Assembly (NCBI GenBank): GCA_019925095.2
Contig: CM034397.1
Span: forward strand, 6,591,763-6,655,762
DNA from: Dendrolimus kikuchii
Lineage: Eukaryota; Arthropoda; Insecta; Lepidoptera; Lasiocampidae
Reading direction: 5' to 3'
DNA length: 64,000 nt
The first letter of the stretch is position 1; every line of letters starts with the position of its first letter. The notes beneath the pieces were generated by a model. It was not told the origin of the DNA. It ran no database searches and saw only the letters and a list, made by a program, of their open reading frames with translations. The position numbers and the translations under genes were made by a program. Shown here piece after piece: positions 52,301 through 59,740 of this stretch.

Positions 52301-52652
52301 CCCGACACTTGATTCTCCCCCCTCATAAGATGTAGGAAGCAAAACCGATTTTTAGTGGGTATCCTTAACTGCAGCGTGACAACAGCTATTTTTCGCTTGC
52401 GGTGGCAGTGTCGCCCTAATGTGGCGAATCCGGCACTCTCCACTGCATTTCTAACGAAGTGCATTTCCTCAAACAGATTTCTCTTTGCAAAAAAGCACTA
52501 ATGAAGATAATGATTTCAGCATATGGCTCTACTACTTCCGAATGATATCTGTTGAGTTTAATATAACAATTTATTTTCTTTTACAGAACTTCGTTGCTTC
52601 AAATAAATTCAGCTTCTTAGAAGCCGCCGAAGAGGACGGCGGATCCGATTAA
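31942..52652 (+). CDS. eIF4B: Eukaryotic translation initiation factor 4B, complete 14-exon gene
   Basis: eIF4B stimulates the eIF4A helicase and helps load 40S subunits on capped mRNA in the cytoplasm. Coding exons: 31942-31954, 32455-32565, 33979-34193, 38246-38353, 38870-38958, 40587-40711, 42744-42861, 44114-44200, 46646-46719, 47189-47369, 48731-48815, 49489-49528, 50794-51239, 52587-52652. All introns are GT-AG, phases agree throughout, and the sum is 1758 nt (585 aa plus TAA). Seen: N-terminus MAATGKKSKKAK, a WADSVDEE motif, a Gly8 run (residues 44-51), one RRM (about 88-165; RNP2 HISNLPYDV, RNP1 KGYGYVDF), an Arg/Asp/Gly-rich middle, PKLNLLPRT (322-329), VFGAAKPVDTAAK (362-374), a charged helix (375-392), an Arg/Asp repeat region (416-about 520) and a C-terminus NKFSFLEAAEED. 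Motif order matches known eIF4B. Introns are 469-4052 bp and full of transposon debris. Exact exon edges are inferred without transcripts. Confidence 0.93.
32455..32565 (+). CDS. eIF4B: eIF4B exon 2
   Basis: Acceptor after a T-run ending GCAG; donor C|GTGAGT. Encodes residues 5-41: lysine-rich start, then SITSIIAEPTT and NSWADSVDEE, the short acidic Trp-containing motif conserved near the N-terminus of eIF4B. Confidence 0.87.
32690..32960 (+). repeat. Repeat I in eIF4B intron 2
   Basis: CCTCGGGAAGGTCTGAGTAA ... CCTGTGACCAGCTGTTTTAG ... ACTCAATTCAGACTAGTCTT; matches 42335-42575. Both copies are preceded by CTTGGGGTGCACAAGCAGAG-like sequence. Confidence 0.65.
33687..33809. repeat. Long imperfect hairpin (about 35-bp arms) in eIF4B intron 2
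   Basis: GCACAACATCACCATTTTAC (33687) pairs with GTAAAATGAGGATGTTGTGC (33790-33809); the centre holds the 16-bp palindrome ACAGCTATATAGCTGT (33731-33746). Confidence 0.7.
33979..34193 (+). CDS. eIF4B: eIF4B exon 3 (Gly8 run and first half of RRM)
   Basis: Acceptor TTCAG, donor AAG|GTATAC. Codes residues 42-113: Gly8, a Ser/Arg/Ala linker, SIPRRPPF, then RRM beta1-alpha1 with RNP2-type HISNLPYDV and ITELFAGLK. The exon is GC-rich compared with the AT-rich introns on both sides. Confidence 0.93.
34265..34385 (+). repeat. LINE 3' end with stem-loop, eIF4B intron 3
   Basis: GGTTGTCTGGAAGAAATCGC TAATAGCGATAAGACCACC forms a small stem-loop (TCGCTAATAGCGA), followed by ACACAATAAAGCATATTTAT. A well-known pattern of insect LINE 3' ends. 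Confidence 0.62.
34735..34860 (+). repeat. Fragment of the tRNA-derived SINE of 10455
   Basis: TTTGATTCTTGGTATGGTAA ... GTGTCTGGGATCAACCCCAG; only the part from the B-box on. Confidence 0.55.
35140..35320 (+). repeat. Helitron-like repeat fragment in eIF4B intron 3
   Basis: AATGTTTGTCTGTGTGGATG ... CCGATTTTGATGGGGTTTTC ... ACGCGGTCGAAGTCACAGGC ... GCTAGT. Confidence 0.55.
36735..37440 (-). repeat. Reversed relatives of the 1040-1580 repeat, in eIF4B intron 3
   Basis: TATCGCAAACTATCCCATCT, ACCGAGTTTCAGCCAAATTG (twice, near 37205 and 37360), GTAACAGACAGAC. Typical decayed insect retroposon debris; includes a TATG run at 37311-37326. Confidence 0.5.
38246..38353 (+). CDS. eIF4B: eIF4B exon 4 (RRM core, RNP1)
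   Basis: Phase-0 exon of 36 codons between AACAG and GTAAGA. Encodes ITNLRLPREGDRLKGYGYVD and onward; RNP1 is KGYGYVDF (residues 127-134). It continues the RRM directly from exon 3. Confidence 0.94.
38870..38958 (+). CDS. eIF4B: eIF4B exon 5 (end of RRM)
   Basis: Acceptor GACAG, donor AG|GTATTC. Reads TISGRRVRIEVATQDTDRR then MGRGGRTDRE: the last RRM strand followed by the start of the Arg/Gly-rich tail. Leaves two bases (AG) completed by G of exon 6 to Arg179. Confidence 0.91.
39155..39320 (+). repeat. Repeat D copy in eIF4B intron 5
   Basis: TCAATATTCAAATTCAAAAG ... TTGACTTCCTATTGTATATA ... GAGAAGAAGCGGCAGGAAAC; same order as 20120-20445. ORFs here are chance. Confidence 0.55.
40175..40500 (-). 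repeat. Helitron-like / retroposon debris in eIF4B intron 5
   Basis: ACTAGAATATGCCCGCGACT, TCGTCCACGCTTGACTTGGA ... GATTCCCGGGATAAAAAGTA ... AAATTGGTCCAGGAGTTTTT. Frames 40048-40656 on the minus strand are not genes. Confidence 0.55.
40587..40711 (+). CDS. eIF4B: eIF4B exon 6
   Basis: Acceptor TTTCATAG, donor T|GTGAGT. Encodes DYDPERTMGDWRSGPRAMPE and an Arg/Asp/Met-rich stretch ending REREKDRD; the DWR motif sits where other eIF4B proteins have DTDWRARP-like sequence. Confidence 0.9.
40835..40930 (-). repeat. Fragment of the tRNA-derived SINE of 10455, reverse
   Basis: CTCTGGAGCCAATCCCAGAC ... GTTTTCCGAAATTTTCTAT, reverse complement of the 10455 tail. Confidence 0.55.
41590..41822 (+). repeat. 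LINE-tail A copy in eIF4B intron 6
   Basis: AGGTGGTAGGGCATTTGCCC to CTCCTGCAATAAAAAAAAT; same family as 11954. Confidence 0.78.
41960..42590 (+). repeat. Repeat I in eIF4B intron 6, split
   Basis: Left piece 41960-42010 (ACTTGGGGCACACAAACAGA) and right piece 42335-42575 (CCCCGGGAAGGTCTGAGTAA ... ACTCAATTCAGACTAGTCTT) match adjoining parts of 32655-32960; the gap contains a short RTE-like LINE fragment. Frames 42245-42559 are chance. Confidence 0.58.
42103..42160 (-). repeat. Short 3' fragment of the RTE-like LINE
   Basis: CATACATACATAACTTCACG and onward through GGGGTAGGCACG; only about 55 bp, inside eIF4B intron 6. Confidence 0.75.
42744..42861 (+). CDS. eIF4B: eIF4B exon 7
   Basis: Acceptor GAACAG, donor GG|GTAAGC. 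Encodes NKPGGWRDGDRPAPPEPART followed by YGGRDSFGRDRYADG, part of the DRYG-like region used for self-association in vertebrate eIF4B. High GC at third positions. Confidence 0.9.
42898..43160 (-). repeat. LINE-tail A copy in eIF4B intron 7
   Basis: TTTTTTTATTGCGTGAGTTC to CCTACCACCTGGCTGTGG; more diverged. Confidence 0.74.
43886..43915. other. Perfect 13-bp hairpin in eIF4B intron 7
   Basis: GTACCTACTTATG, loop GCGT, CATAAGTAGGTAC. The sequence before it (43795-43860) resembles 35430-35500, so it may be the end of an interspersed repeat. Confidence 0.75.
44114..44200 (+). CDS. eIF4B: eIF4B exon 8
   Basis: Acceptor TTGCAG, donor GG|GTAAGG. Encodes GRDRGFGARDGERSGYGGRD and FRAADRDG, again Arg/Asp/Gly/Tyr-rich low-complexity sequence. 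Frame is fixed by exons 7 and 9. Confidence 0.9.
44440..44580 (+). repeat. LINE 3' end with stem-loop, eIF4B intron 8
   Basis: GTTGCCTGGAAGAGATTGCT, TTAAGCAATAAGGCCGCC and an AATAAAG end; same family as 34265. Confidence 0.62.
45217..46519 (+). mobile_element. maT-type (DD37D) Tc1/mariner transposon in eIF4B intron 8
   Basis: 1303-bp element with about 28-bp imperfect terminal inverted repeats: CTTAGTCTGGCCATAAATAC at the left and the reverse complement CATAGTTTTGCCATAAATAT at the right, flanked by TA duplications (45215-45216, 46520-46521). It is in the same orientation as eIF4B. Length and termini fit the maT clade. It can no longer encode an intact transposase. Confidence 0.88.
45360..46401 (+). 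pseudogene. maT transposase, frameshifted
   Basis: Starts MEWGDNENRIAVITLHLHK with a helix-turn-helix (ISQMFVYRAINRY) and a GRPRSVRTKK hook-like motif. After about residue 90 the frame shifts, continuing as SPRTMSRILKDDLELAAYKR to the catalytic part: FTDEKFF (first Asp), FQQDSAPGHKA (second Asp) and SSSPDLNPLD (third Asp), 37 residues between the last two. A one-base loss after LLSV breaks the frame again; the tail ESTACSKRHDNLESLKQ continues with one more in-frame stop before VANGDHFE. Known for the clade: DDD triad and TA target. The element is a molecular fossil. Confidence 0.88.
46646..46719 (+). CDS. eIF4B: eIF4B exon 9
   Basis: Acceptor TTTTTCAG, donor G|GTAAAT. Encodes NRESRGFGSRGFGDRDRERD and PPRE. 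It lies 126 bp after the maT transposon that occupies the 3' half of intron 8. Confidence 0.9.
46728..46815 (-). repeat. SINE S2 fragment in eIF4B intron 9
   Basis: CCTATAAACGTCCTATTGTT ... AAATGGACAGTATACCTGC; starts only 9 bp after exon 9. Confidence 0.6.
47189..47369 (+). CDS. eIF4B: eIF4B exon 10 (PKLNL and AAKPVDTAA motifs)
   Basis: Acceptor TTTTTTTAG, donor AA|GTTAGT. Encodes RERPKLNLLPRTVPR, a Pro/Glu/Lys stretch and KEKVFGAAKPVDTAAK. The two motifs are the most diagnostic eIF4B signatures outside the RRM. Confidence 0.94.
47832..48062 (+). repeat. Penelope terminal-repeat fragment in eIF4B intron 10
   Basis: CGCGACTTATGCACATCGAC, TTTTGACGGTTTTAAGCGCG, CGACGTTTTGGCCACTTTTC, GTGATCACGGAAGACAAGG. 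The 3' half is missing. Confidence 0.65.
48566..48607. repeat. (TA)n microsatellite in eIF4B intron 10
   Basis: About 40 bp of pure TA, 124 bp before exon 11. Confidence 0.95.
48731..48815 (+). CDS. eIF4B: eIF4B exon 11 (charged helix)
   Basis: Acceptor TTTTTGCAG. Encodes EREIEERLRKQEEEARR then TTEEKDRWPRK. Two overlapping donors exist: GTAAGG at 48811 and GTAGGC at 48816. Only the second keeps the frame open into exon 12; the first would give an immediate stop there. Confidence 0.89.
49280..49321. repeat. (TA)n microsatellite in eIF4B intron 11
   Basis: About 40 bp of pure TA. Confidence 0.95.
49489..49528 (+). CDS. eIF4B: eIF4B exon 12 (40 nt)
   Basis: Acceptor TTCACAG, donor G|GTACTT. 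Encodes NDRSGDRREGARR. Phase 0 on entry; leaves G completed by AC of exon 13 to Asp416. Confidence 0.83.
50794..51239 (+). CDS. eIF4B: eIF4B exon 13 (Arg/Asp repeat exon)
   Basis: Largest exon, 446 nt, acceptor ATTACAG, donor CCG|GTACAA. Encodes residues 416-564, mostly RDY/RDD/DRDRRD tandem-like repeats, then an Arg/Ser/Asp/Glu stretch ending KPLPKLKEQEKP. GC content is far above its surroundings. Long open frames on the opposite strand here are shadows of the repeats. Confidence 0.92.
51655..51872 (-). repeat. Helitron-like repeat in eIF4B intron 13
   Basis: AACTAGTTTCGCTCCGCGGT ... CAAAATCCATTCAGTAGTTT ... ACTTTCGCGTTTATAATATT AGTAGG. Same end signatures as H1 but a different body. Confidence 0.62.
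51940..52020 (-). repeat. LINE-tail A, old fragment in eIF4B intron 13
   Basis: TTTTTTATTGCCTAATAAAG ... CTTGATGGAAAATGATTATC; strongly diverged 3' portion. Confidence 0.5.
52140..52495 (+). repeat. Old diverged S1-like copy in eIF4B intron 13
   Basis: Contains TTTTTAGTGGGTATCCTTAA, GGTGGCAGTGTCGCCCTAAT, ATGTGGCGAATCC and a degenerate A-tail near 52490, in the order seen in the 8399 copy. No duplications recognised. Confidence 0.55.
52587..52652 (+). CDS. eIF4B: eIF4B exon 14 (stop codon)
   Basis: Acceptor TTTTACAG. Encodes NFVASNKFSFLEAAEEDGG, Ser, Asp and TAA. The frame follows phase 0 from exon 13. Confidence 0.9.
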   Translation, partial: NFVASNKFSFLEAAEEDGGSD

Positions 52653-53110
52653 CACGGACAAAAGACAACAGTGTGGACTCCTACAGTGTCCATTTTGCGT
52701 ATGACTCGAGTGTAAAGTGTAAATTACGAGTAAAAAAGTGTTAACTAAGCATTGAATTGAGACAATCTAAAAATTGTGCTAATGTAATAGAACTCGATTA
52801 GATGATAGTGTGGTGTGGATAACGTGTATATTAGGGTCGTTATATGCTCACACTGCTTCGATGGTTGCCCCAGTCTTTGTCAAGGCTTCACATAAGCCAA
52901 CAATAATTAGAAATGTGTTTCAATGGGTTTAAATTGATTTTTCGGTTTTCTTATGTTTTGCTAAATTATGAGTAATGACTGTCAGTTAAAGAAAATGAAA
53001 AATGATAATTAAAAATTGCTACTCATCCTATGGTAACTTACTTGAATAGTCTTAATAAACCTTAAAAAATTTATAAAACTATATTAATAAAGTAACTTAA
53101 TATTGTTCTG
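52653..53110 (+). other. eIF4B 3' UTR with poly(A) signals
   Basis: Non-coding sequence after the stop. AATAAA occurs at 53054-53059 and 53086-53091, the second followed by T/G-rich sequence. The true end could be further right; another AATAAA lies near 53657. Confidence 0.5.
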
Positions 53111-56100
53111 ATGCCGTACAACCAAAGTTGTTCTGTGAATGTGGTTACTAAAACATGATTTAAACATTAGAATGAAAAATTTGATTAGATGTTATTAAAT
53201 CCATTAAAATGTAGTTTAATACTAGTTGTTGCAAACTAGAAATAGCAATCTGCCAGTAAAAAATGTCATTGAAAAAGTTCTCCATCCTATGTTTTTAGAG
53301 GCCGCCATAAATCATTTGTCTCTTGTGTTTTGATTTAGAAAAACACCACAATACAAGACATAATATATTATTTCAAATATAAAGGCCGTCATAGTCGGGA
53401 AGATTTATCTCCTATAAGATTTAATTCAAGTTTTGACTGATTTGTTGTTAAAGATGTTTTTAAATAATGTAGATAAGTCTTTTGGCATTTTTGAAAATAT
53501 CAAAACTCAGAAGTAGAGTTACTTGTGATGCTACTGAGAAATCCGTGTGTAAGTACTGACAAAGGCTGGGGCACCTGTTTGTGACCATAATGTACTGATT
53601 GGTGTAAATTTTTCTATGGGTTTGTTACATAAACGTGTTGTATGTGTGGGTGCAGAATAAAAATGTTTAGAAATCGATAATTGCAAATATTCAGACTTAT
53701 TTAAACACAAAAAGATCTTGATATAGAGGTGCTGCCACTCTCCGATATTATATAGTTTTGTGTAATTATTCAATATTGTGTTAGTTTTTTATGCAATTTA
53801 TTCCTGGATCTTATTTCAGCAAGGTGCGATTTCACTCCACCATAGTTAATTTGATTGTTTAGAAATACGCCTCTTTATGTTTAATACACTGATGGACACA
53901 TAAACTGCATCATATACAAGATGTCACTTAGTTAAATATATCAACGAAATAAGTAATTTTTTTACGATTTACTTTAATGAATAAATGGGTACTGGTTAAT
54001 TAAATCAAAAATAAAATTATCTCAACCTCCTAGCGCCCACGGTCCTAAAAAAAGTACTTCAATGAAATAGTGAATAAAGCCCAGCATCAAATCCAATTTC
54101 ATCAATTGAACGCCCAGGGTACTATTCCAAATACCCCAACTTTAACCATCGCTACTAATTTCAAGTTACCACCTTTTTATAAGGTGATGTCTCCGAGCGT
54201 ATGTTCGAGGTTTTTGCTTGTGTATGACCAAGCAACAATGCCAACAAAAAAAAAGAAATTTCCCTTTCTTGACTTAACATAAAACAAGATGGTCGAGTGT
54301 GAAAATTAATCTTAACCTCCTGACGCCCAGGTTATGCAACATTTTCTTGAAGTAAACGCCCGAAGCAATTCTTTTCCAATACCTTCAAAAATATCAAAAA
54401 TGAAATTAAACTTCAAAACCAATTTAATAACCTTAATAAACAAAAAATCCTTTAAAATTAAGAGAAACATTTATTTTATTATTATTTATTTAAAACATTC
54501 TAAACAAGCATGAGTCCTTATTAACCCAAAGGTCTTAAATTTTGAAATATGATAATTTTCACTATATCTCGGATCCATATAAAGTTTCGATGTTAACAGC
54601 AAATATAGTATATAAGCACCTATGAGTTTATTAACTAGTCTTTAGTTTTGCAGATAAATAAATCGAACATTTTAAATATTATTCCATGAATATATTTAAT
54701 TACGTATCACTTGTGTTTTGATGCAGTTTATTTTTCTGTCAGTATATATAGTTGATTTAGGTTATTATTTTAATGATTAATATTATTTATCATTATACTA
54801 AAAATATTGTTAAATAATCAAGTACGATGACAGGGCTCCGTTATTGCAAGTATGCATAAACTATATTTCATCGTCAATCGTAATCAGTGTAGTTAATATT
54901 AAATTGAAAGTACCTAATTATGTGATTGGGTTTAGATTACATTGACTTTTTTGTATTTGTCCAATTCGAATTGCGTTTTTATAACGTTAGAAAGATTTAA
55001 ATATGTATTATCAATAGTGTTGTTTTGGTATATTATTTTTAATTATAAATAAATTATCTTTATACAGCCGCCATCTTTGTATACTTATTTGTTCCTTTCT
55101 CTTTTAGATATAGAAAAAAAGCAGTAAAATCATTCGGTATTCTTTTTAGACTAAATCAGAGGAAAATCCAATATATGTCTTTTTAACAATGTTCTGGAAA
55201 AAAATTAACAGTGGTTTTGTTGTCCCTTGTATTTAAAAGAAATTCTAATAAATAAGAAACAGACATCAAAAAGTAGGTAACTAAAAATCAAAAATAACAT
55301 TTTCATCTTAGAAGTCTGTGCCAAGCAAAACAATAGTTACCATATAATATTGTTACAACAAATATTGCAATAGTTTTATGTCTTTCTTCGACCGATGTCT
55401 ACACGTAGAAAATTTTATTTTTGCTTTTTAGTTACTCTTGAATTCGGTTTCTTTTTTATTTATTTTTTTATTACAAATCTTTCTGTTTCAACTGTTTTGT
55501 TATAAAGCTGCTGAACAGAATCTGACCAGATCATTTCCCGACAAGAAGTCTTGGCTACCTCGTGGGCAAAGTTAATTCTCCCAACTGCCTACTGTGTGGA
55601 ACTCTTAAGGATGTCCAACATCACTTAATGTAATGCAGCAAAAATAAAGATGGTAGAGAACAACTGCGGACTGAATCGTTTTGATGTAGGTATTTCTATA
55701 GAAATTTTGGCATAGCCAGCCTCAAGAAGGGCTAGTTTGTTAGCCAGCTCTTTATTTGAATTATAATATACAAATTATTGCATGGTTAGGAGATGATGTG
55801 GCAAAAATCCCAAATAAATAAAGAGGAAAAAAAATGCTTTGTTGGTAATGATGGCATATCAATTAATTTTAGTCAAACATGAATGATCTAGCAAATTCTA
55901 GCAATATTTAAAAGAAAAACTTTATAGCGGCCATTGAAGAAGTATAGTATTCTTTTCCATGGTTCCGGCCAATGATGCGCATTAGACAATCCCTCGCCAA
56001 CCAGGAATTGCCAATCTGTGACCCAATTTGAAGCTCAAAAATCACTGCATTATGCACTAGTATACTAAACAGAACCAGAAATCTTAGATCATTAATGGTC

Positions 56101-56923
56101 TAAGCCAGAAATATACTCCCGCAGCCAATGTCCATATAATGGTCCATTTAAAAAGTGATTTAATTTCTCCAAAAAAAGTGATGTTTATGCAGTAAGATAT
56201 TTTATGGCCGATTCTTATATTATCTTACTTGCATTATAGTTTATATAGGTTATAGGTTGAATTTTGACATTACTTGTAGTGGAGCATAAGTCAAAATTTA
56301 ATCAATAATAAGGCAAATGAACGGTTGGTAAGAAATAGAAAGGGGCCATTAATGGTATCAAGAAGCCAAAGTTATTGCTGACCACTTTAATTAAAAAAAA
56401 TGGCAATTAATCTGTTTAACAGCAACGGATGTATAGTAACTGGTTTTATTTGAAGACTCGGTTATTGCGCAGTCGTCTGTTAGTAATACAGAAAATACTT
56501 AAGTCTCATGAGTGCACGGGACAGAGCAGATTACTCGATGCTTGAGTCGGCCATGAAAGCATAATTATTAGGACACCTTTATTTCATTCCAACAAGGTGT
56601 CTTCGAGTCCTGGCGTTCAAGCAGATAGAAATATTTTTTTTAAAGTTATGCATATTTTACTATTTACTGTGGGGAAAGAAAATATCGCGATGTAACTGCA
56701 CATCAAAATAACCTTTTGAAACCTGACTTGGATAAGTTTCTGGCAATGGCAAAGCTCCATCGAGTGGAGCAGTAAAACGTTAAGGGCTGATACACCTCTG
56801 CTATAATTTTGCTTAAAAAATTCAAAATAGCTGTATACCGTATTGCCAGTTTGTTTCAACGCCAACTAACAAGAAACGCACTAAAAAGTGAATAGATTAA
56901 TTAATAAAACTAACAAGTAGTTT
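53110..56923. other. Intergenic region between eIF4B and the LINE
   Basis: AT-rich; the MITE at 56200 is the only clear element. Two similar short phrases (CTCAACCTCCTAGCGCCCA at 54021, CTTAACCTCCTGACGCCCA near 54311) suggest a diverged duplication. No exon supported. Confidence 0.45.
56200..56358. mobile_element. Palindromic MITE (family M1)
   Basis: ATGGCCGATTCTTATATTAT to AAGGGGCCATTAATGG, arms meeting around GTTGAATTTTGACATTACTT. Ends ATGGCC/GGCCAT as in the 328 copy. Confidence 0.65.
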
Positions 56924-56934
56924 AAATGCAATTA

Positions 56935-58321
56935 CATACATACATACATAACTTCACGCCAGTTCCCTTGCGGGGTAGGCACGAACAACAGAGCGCCATT
57001 TAGGCTTATTCTTACACACCTCACTTGCTTCTTTGACATTCATAACTCTTGTCATGCACGCTCGTCTGTTCTTAAGGCTCCTGACATCACCTTCTGCTAG
57101 TACACGATCAATTTGATCATGGAAGGTGTGTCGTGGCCTTCCACGACTTCTGCATCCATCCACTTTTGCATTGTATATCTGTTTAGTCATTCTTTCATCG
57201 TGCATTCTTTCCACATGCCCGAACCACCGGAGCATTCCTTTCGTTACCTTCACCCCGACACTCTCTTTCAGACCAACTCTCTTTCTTACTTCGGTATTAC
57301 AAACGCGGTCCGCGAGCGTCACTCCGCAGATTTTGCGCAGTGCTCGCATCTCGACCGCGTTTACTCTACTTTCATGCTCTCTCTTCCATACCCAACTCTC
57401 GCTTCCATACGTGAGCGTAGGTACCAGCACCGCGTTGTGTATGGCGAGCTGAGCCTTCTGGCTGAGGTTCTTAGCGCCTAGAAGTTTACCTAAAGCTCCA
57501 TTCACACTATTCCCCAAATTCACTCTTCTTTCTATATCAGCGGTGTACCTTCCATCCCTGCTAAAAGCACATCCAAGATATACAAACTCATTCACTTGCT
57601 CCAGCATAACATCATCGACCATAACCTTTGTTTTCTTCGCATTCAAATGTAAGCCTCTCGCCTGACAGTCATCTTTCATCATTGTGACTAGTGTTAGCAG
57701 TTCTGATGGCGATTCGGCTAAAAGCACGGCATCATCCGCATAGAGCAAGGTGCTTACAACTAGATCACTCATCCGCACCCCAACATCCATCAATCTTATT
57801 CTCTGGAGACAATCGTCCAGGTATAGGATGAACAGCAAAGCCGACAGCACGCAGCCCTGGCGGACGCCAATTTTGACGTCAAACCAGGGCGACAGGCTGC
57901 CACCCACCCGCACGCATGCCATACAGTCCTCGTAAGTGGACTGCACAGCACTATGTCCCAGAGGTCCTTTCGCACAACCCTGTCAAATGCTTTCTCTAGA
58001 TCCACAAAACTACAGAAAACCTTCCGGCCCATAGCCAGCTGCTTCTCTACGATATTGCGGAGAGAGAAAACTTGATCCATACATCCCCTTCCATTTCTGA
58101 AGCCACCTTGTGCATCCCACAGTAATCCATCGGATACCACTCTCATTCTCTTTTCAATAATCTTCGCATACACTTTAGATGCTGTGCTGATCAAACTGAT
58201 GGCCCTGTAGCGGGCGCACTCCATACGTGACCCCTTGCCTTTATACAAGGACACGATGACAGCGCGCCTCCAGTCCTTGGGAACCTTTCCCGTCCTCCAG
58301 CACAAGTTGCATAAGGATTGC
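56935..58321 (-). mobile_element. 5'-truncated non-LTR retrotransposon (RTE-like) with target-site duplication
   Basis: Minus-strand reverse transcriptase: YKGKGSRMECARYRAISLIS, GFRNGRGCMDQ, FVDLEKAFDRV (motif A), VRQGCVLSALLF (motif B-like), YADDAVLLAES (catalytic YADD), then LRWFGHVERMHDERMTK and a Cys/Arg-rich tail. One frameshift near 57945 separates the fingers/palm start (57796-58329) from the rest (56954-57946). The 3' end, on the left, has a short (TATG)n-type tail, as in RTE-like elements. Perfect 11-bp direct repeats AAATGCAATTA flank it (56924-56934, 58322-58332), so the insertion is fairly young. Clade is a guess from motifs. Confidence 0.85.
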
Positions 58322-59009
58322 AAATGCAATTAATGTATATTAAATAGTGTAGACTGTAGACCAACAATTTAATTAGTTTTTCTTTTTTTTAATCATTCGA
58401 ATCTACCGTTGTTATTTATTATGACGTGGTAGTTTCGGATATTACAATAATCGTCAATGTACTCTGTGTAACTAATGGTTATACCTATTATTCCGAGGAT
58501 AAAGTCCGGTCAAATTTTTCAGTATAGATCGGGCATGAAGTTTATACCTACAATTTTTACATCTAAAATGTTATTGTTTTAATTATATAGTGTCATTAGT
58601 ATCATTTGAGAAGTGCAAAAGGTCAGAAGGAATAAGAATAACAACAATTAAACTTTGAACATTTATTCCATTTACGATCTTATACAAAATATCTTTACCA
58701 TGCAAATACTATTCAAACACATATTTTAAAATGTAACATTTTTTTTTGTTAAAGAATTCTAATGTTAAATTTAATCATAATAACTGAAATTTTTCAATAA
58801 ATCAATTATGGACACCGATGTAAAGTGTCACTGTATTCTAAAGTATCATATAGCTTAACATTCTAAAAGAATAACTATTGTATTACATATTCAAATTCAT
58901 TTTCAAATTATAACTAAAAAACCTCCAGTGTGCATGGCATCCATATTATTAAAATATCCATATTCATAGAACAAACAATAATATTTAATTAGACCTACGA
59001 ATTGTAGGA

Positions 59010-59015
59010 TTTATT
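59010..59015 (-). terminator. Poly(A) signal candidate of bZIP gene
   Basis: AATAAA on the minus strand 120 nt after the stop. Other AATAAA copies occur further left (for example near 58660), so 3' end use is uncertain. Confidence 0.45.
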
Positions 59016-59137
59016 CGCTATATAAAACAAATCAATATAGCGGCTTCTACTCGTATGAATACAAATTCATTATCTCGATGAGACAAGAAACGCGAGGCGT
59101 TTACCATTTGGAACACAAACCAAACCCCATTCAAAGC

Positions 59138-59740
59138 TTACTTTTGCAAAATCACAGACATCAATGCGTCTTTCATCTTTTTTGACATCTCCTCTAAAAC
59201 GTCCACTTGAATTTTTAGTTTCTTATTTCTCTCTTCTAATTCAACGACTTTTTGTTCCATCTGTAGTTCCTTGAGTTTCCTGTTCATTCGAGATCGCTTG
59301 GATGCCTCATTATTTTTATCCCTTAACTCCCTATATTTCATCTCCTGGGTGGAGACCGACGATGTGTTGTCGTCTACGCTACACACCGAGGAGACGGTGC
59401 TCTCCCTTCGCTTTGGGGGGCGCCCCCTTCGCGCCTTCGTCAACGTCTGTGACCCTTCCAGTGCGAGAATCATATCCTTAATCGGAACGTTAGGTTTTCT
59501 TCTCTTGTATTTTCTAGACTGTTCTATGTATGGTGTATATGTTGCATCCGAATCTTCGCTGTCGTGGTGCCTCTTCTTGCTGGTGTGCACCTTGGCATCC
59601 TCAAGATCGGATTCCGCGTGAGATTCGCTCTTGGGTGTGATGGGCTCGTATTCGACTGGCGGTGAGGGTCTATCCGTCTTCAAGTTCGTGGTCAGCAGGT
59701 CGGACAGTACCTCTTGCGCTGGCCACTGACCTGCAGGTTT
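59138..59740 (-). CDS. bZIP gene exon 4 (AT-hook, basic region, zipper, stop)
   Basis: Acceptor AATACAG. Encodes KPAGQWPAQEVLSDLLTTNL, an acidic Ser/Asp/Lys-rich stretch, the AT-hook and the whole bZIP, ending SVILQK and TAA. The DNA-binding half therefore sits on a single exon. Confidence 0.9.
   Translation of the reverse strand, partial: KPAGQWPAQEVLSDLLTTNLKTDRPSPPVEYEPITPKSESHAESDLEDAKVHTSKKRHHDSEDSDATYTPYIEQSRKYKRRKPNVPIKDMILALEGSQTLTKARRGRPPKRRESTVSSVCSVDDNTSSVSTQEMKYRELRDKNNEASKRSRMNRKLKELQMEQKVVELEERNKKLKIQVDVLEEMSKKMKDALMSVILQK

Noticed and set aside
57113..57481. Plus-strand frames of 108-122 codons
   Set aside because: Antisense shadows of the LINE reverse transcriptase.
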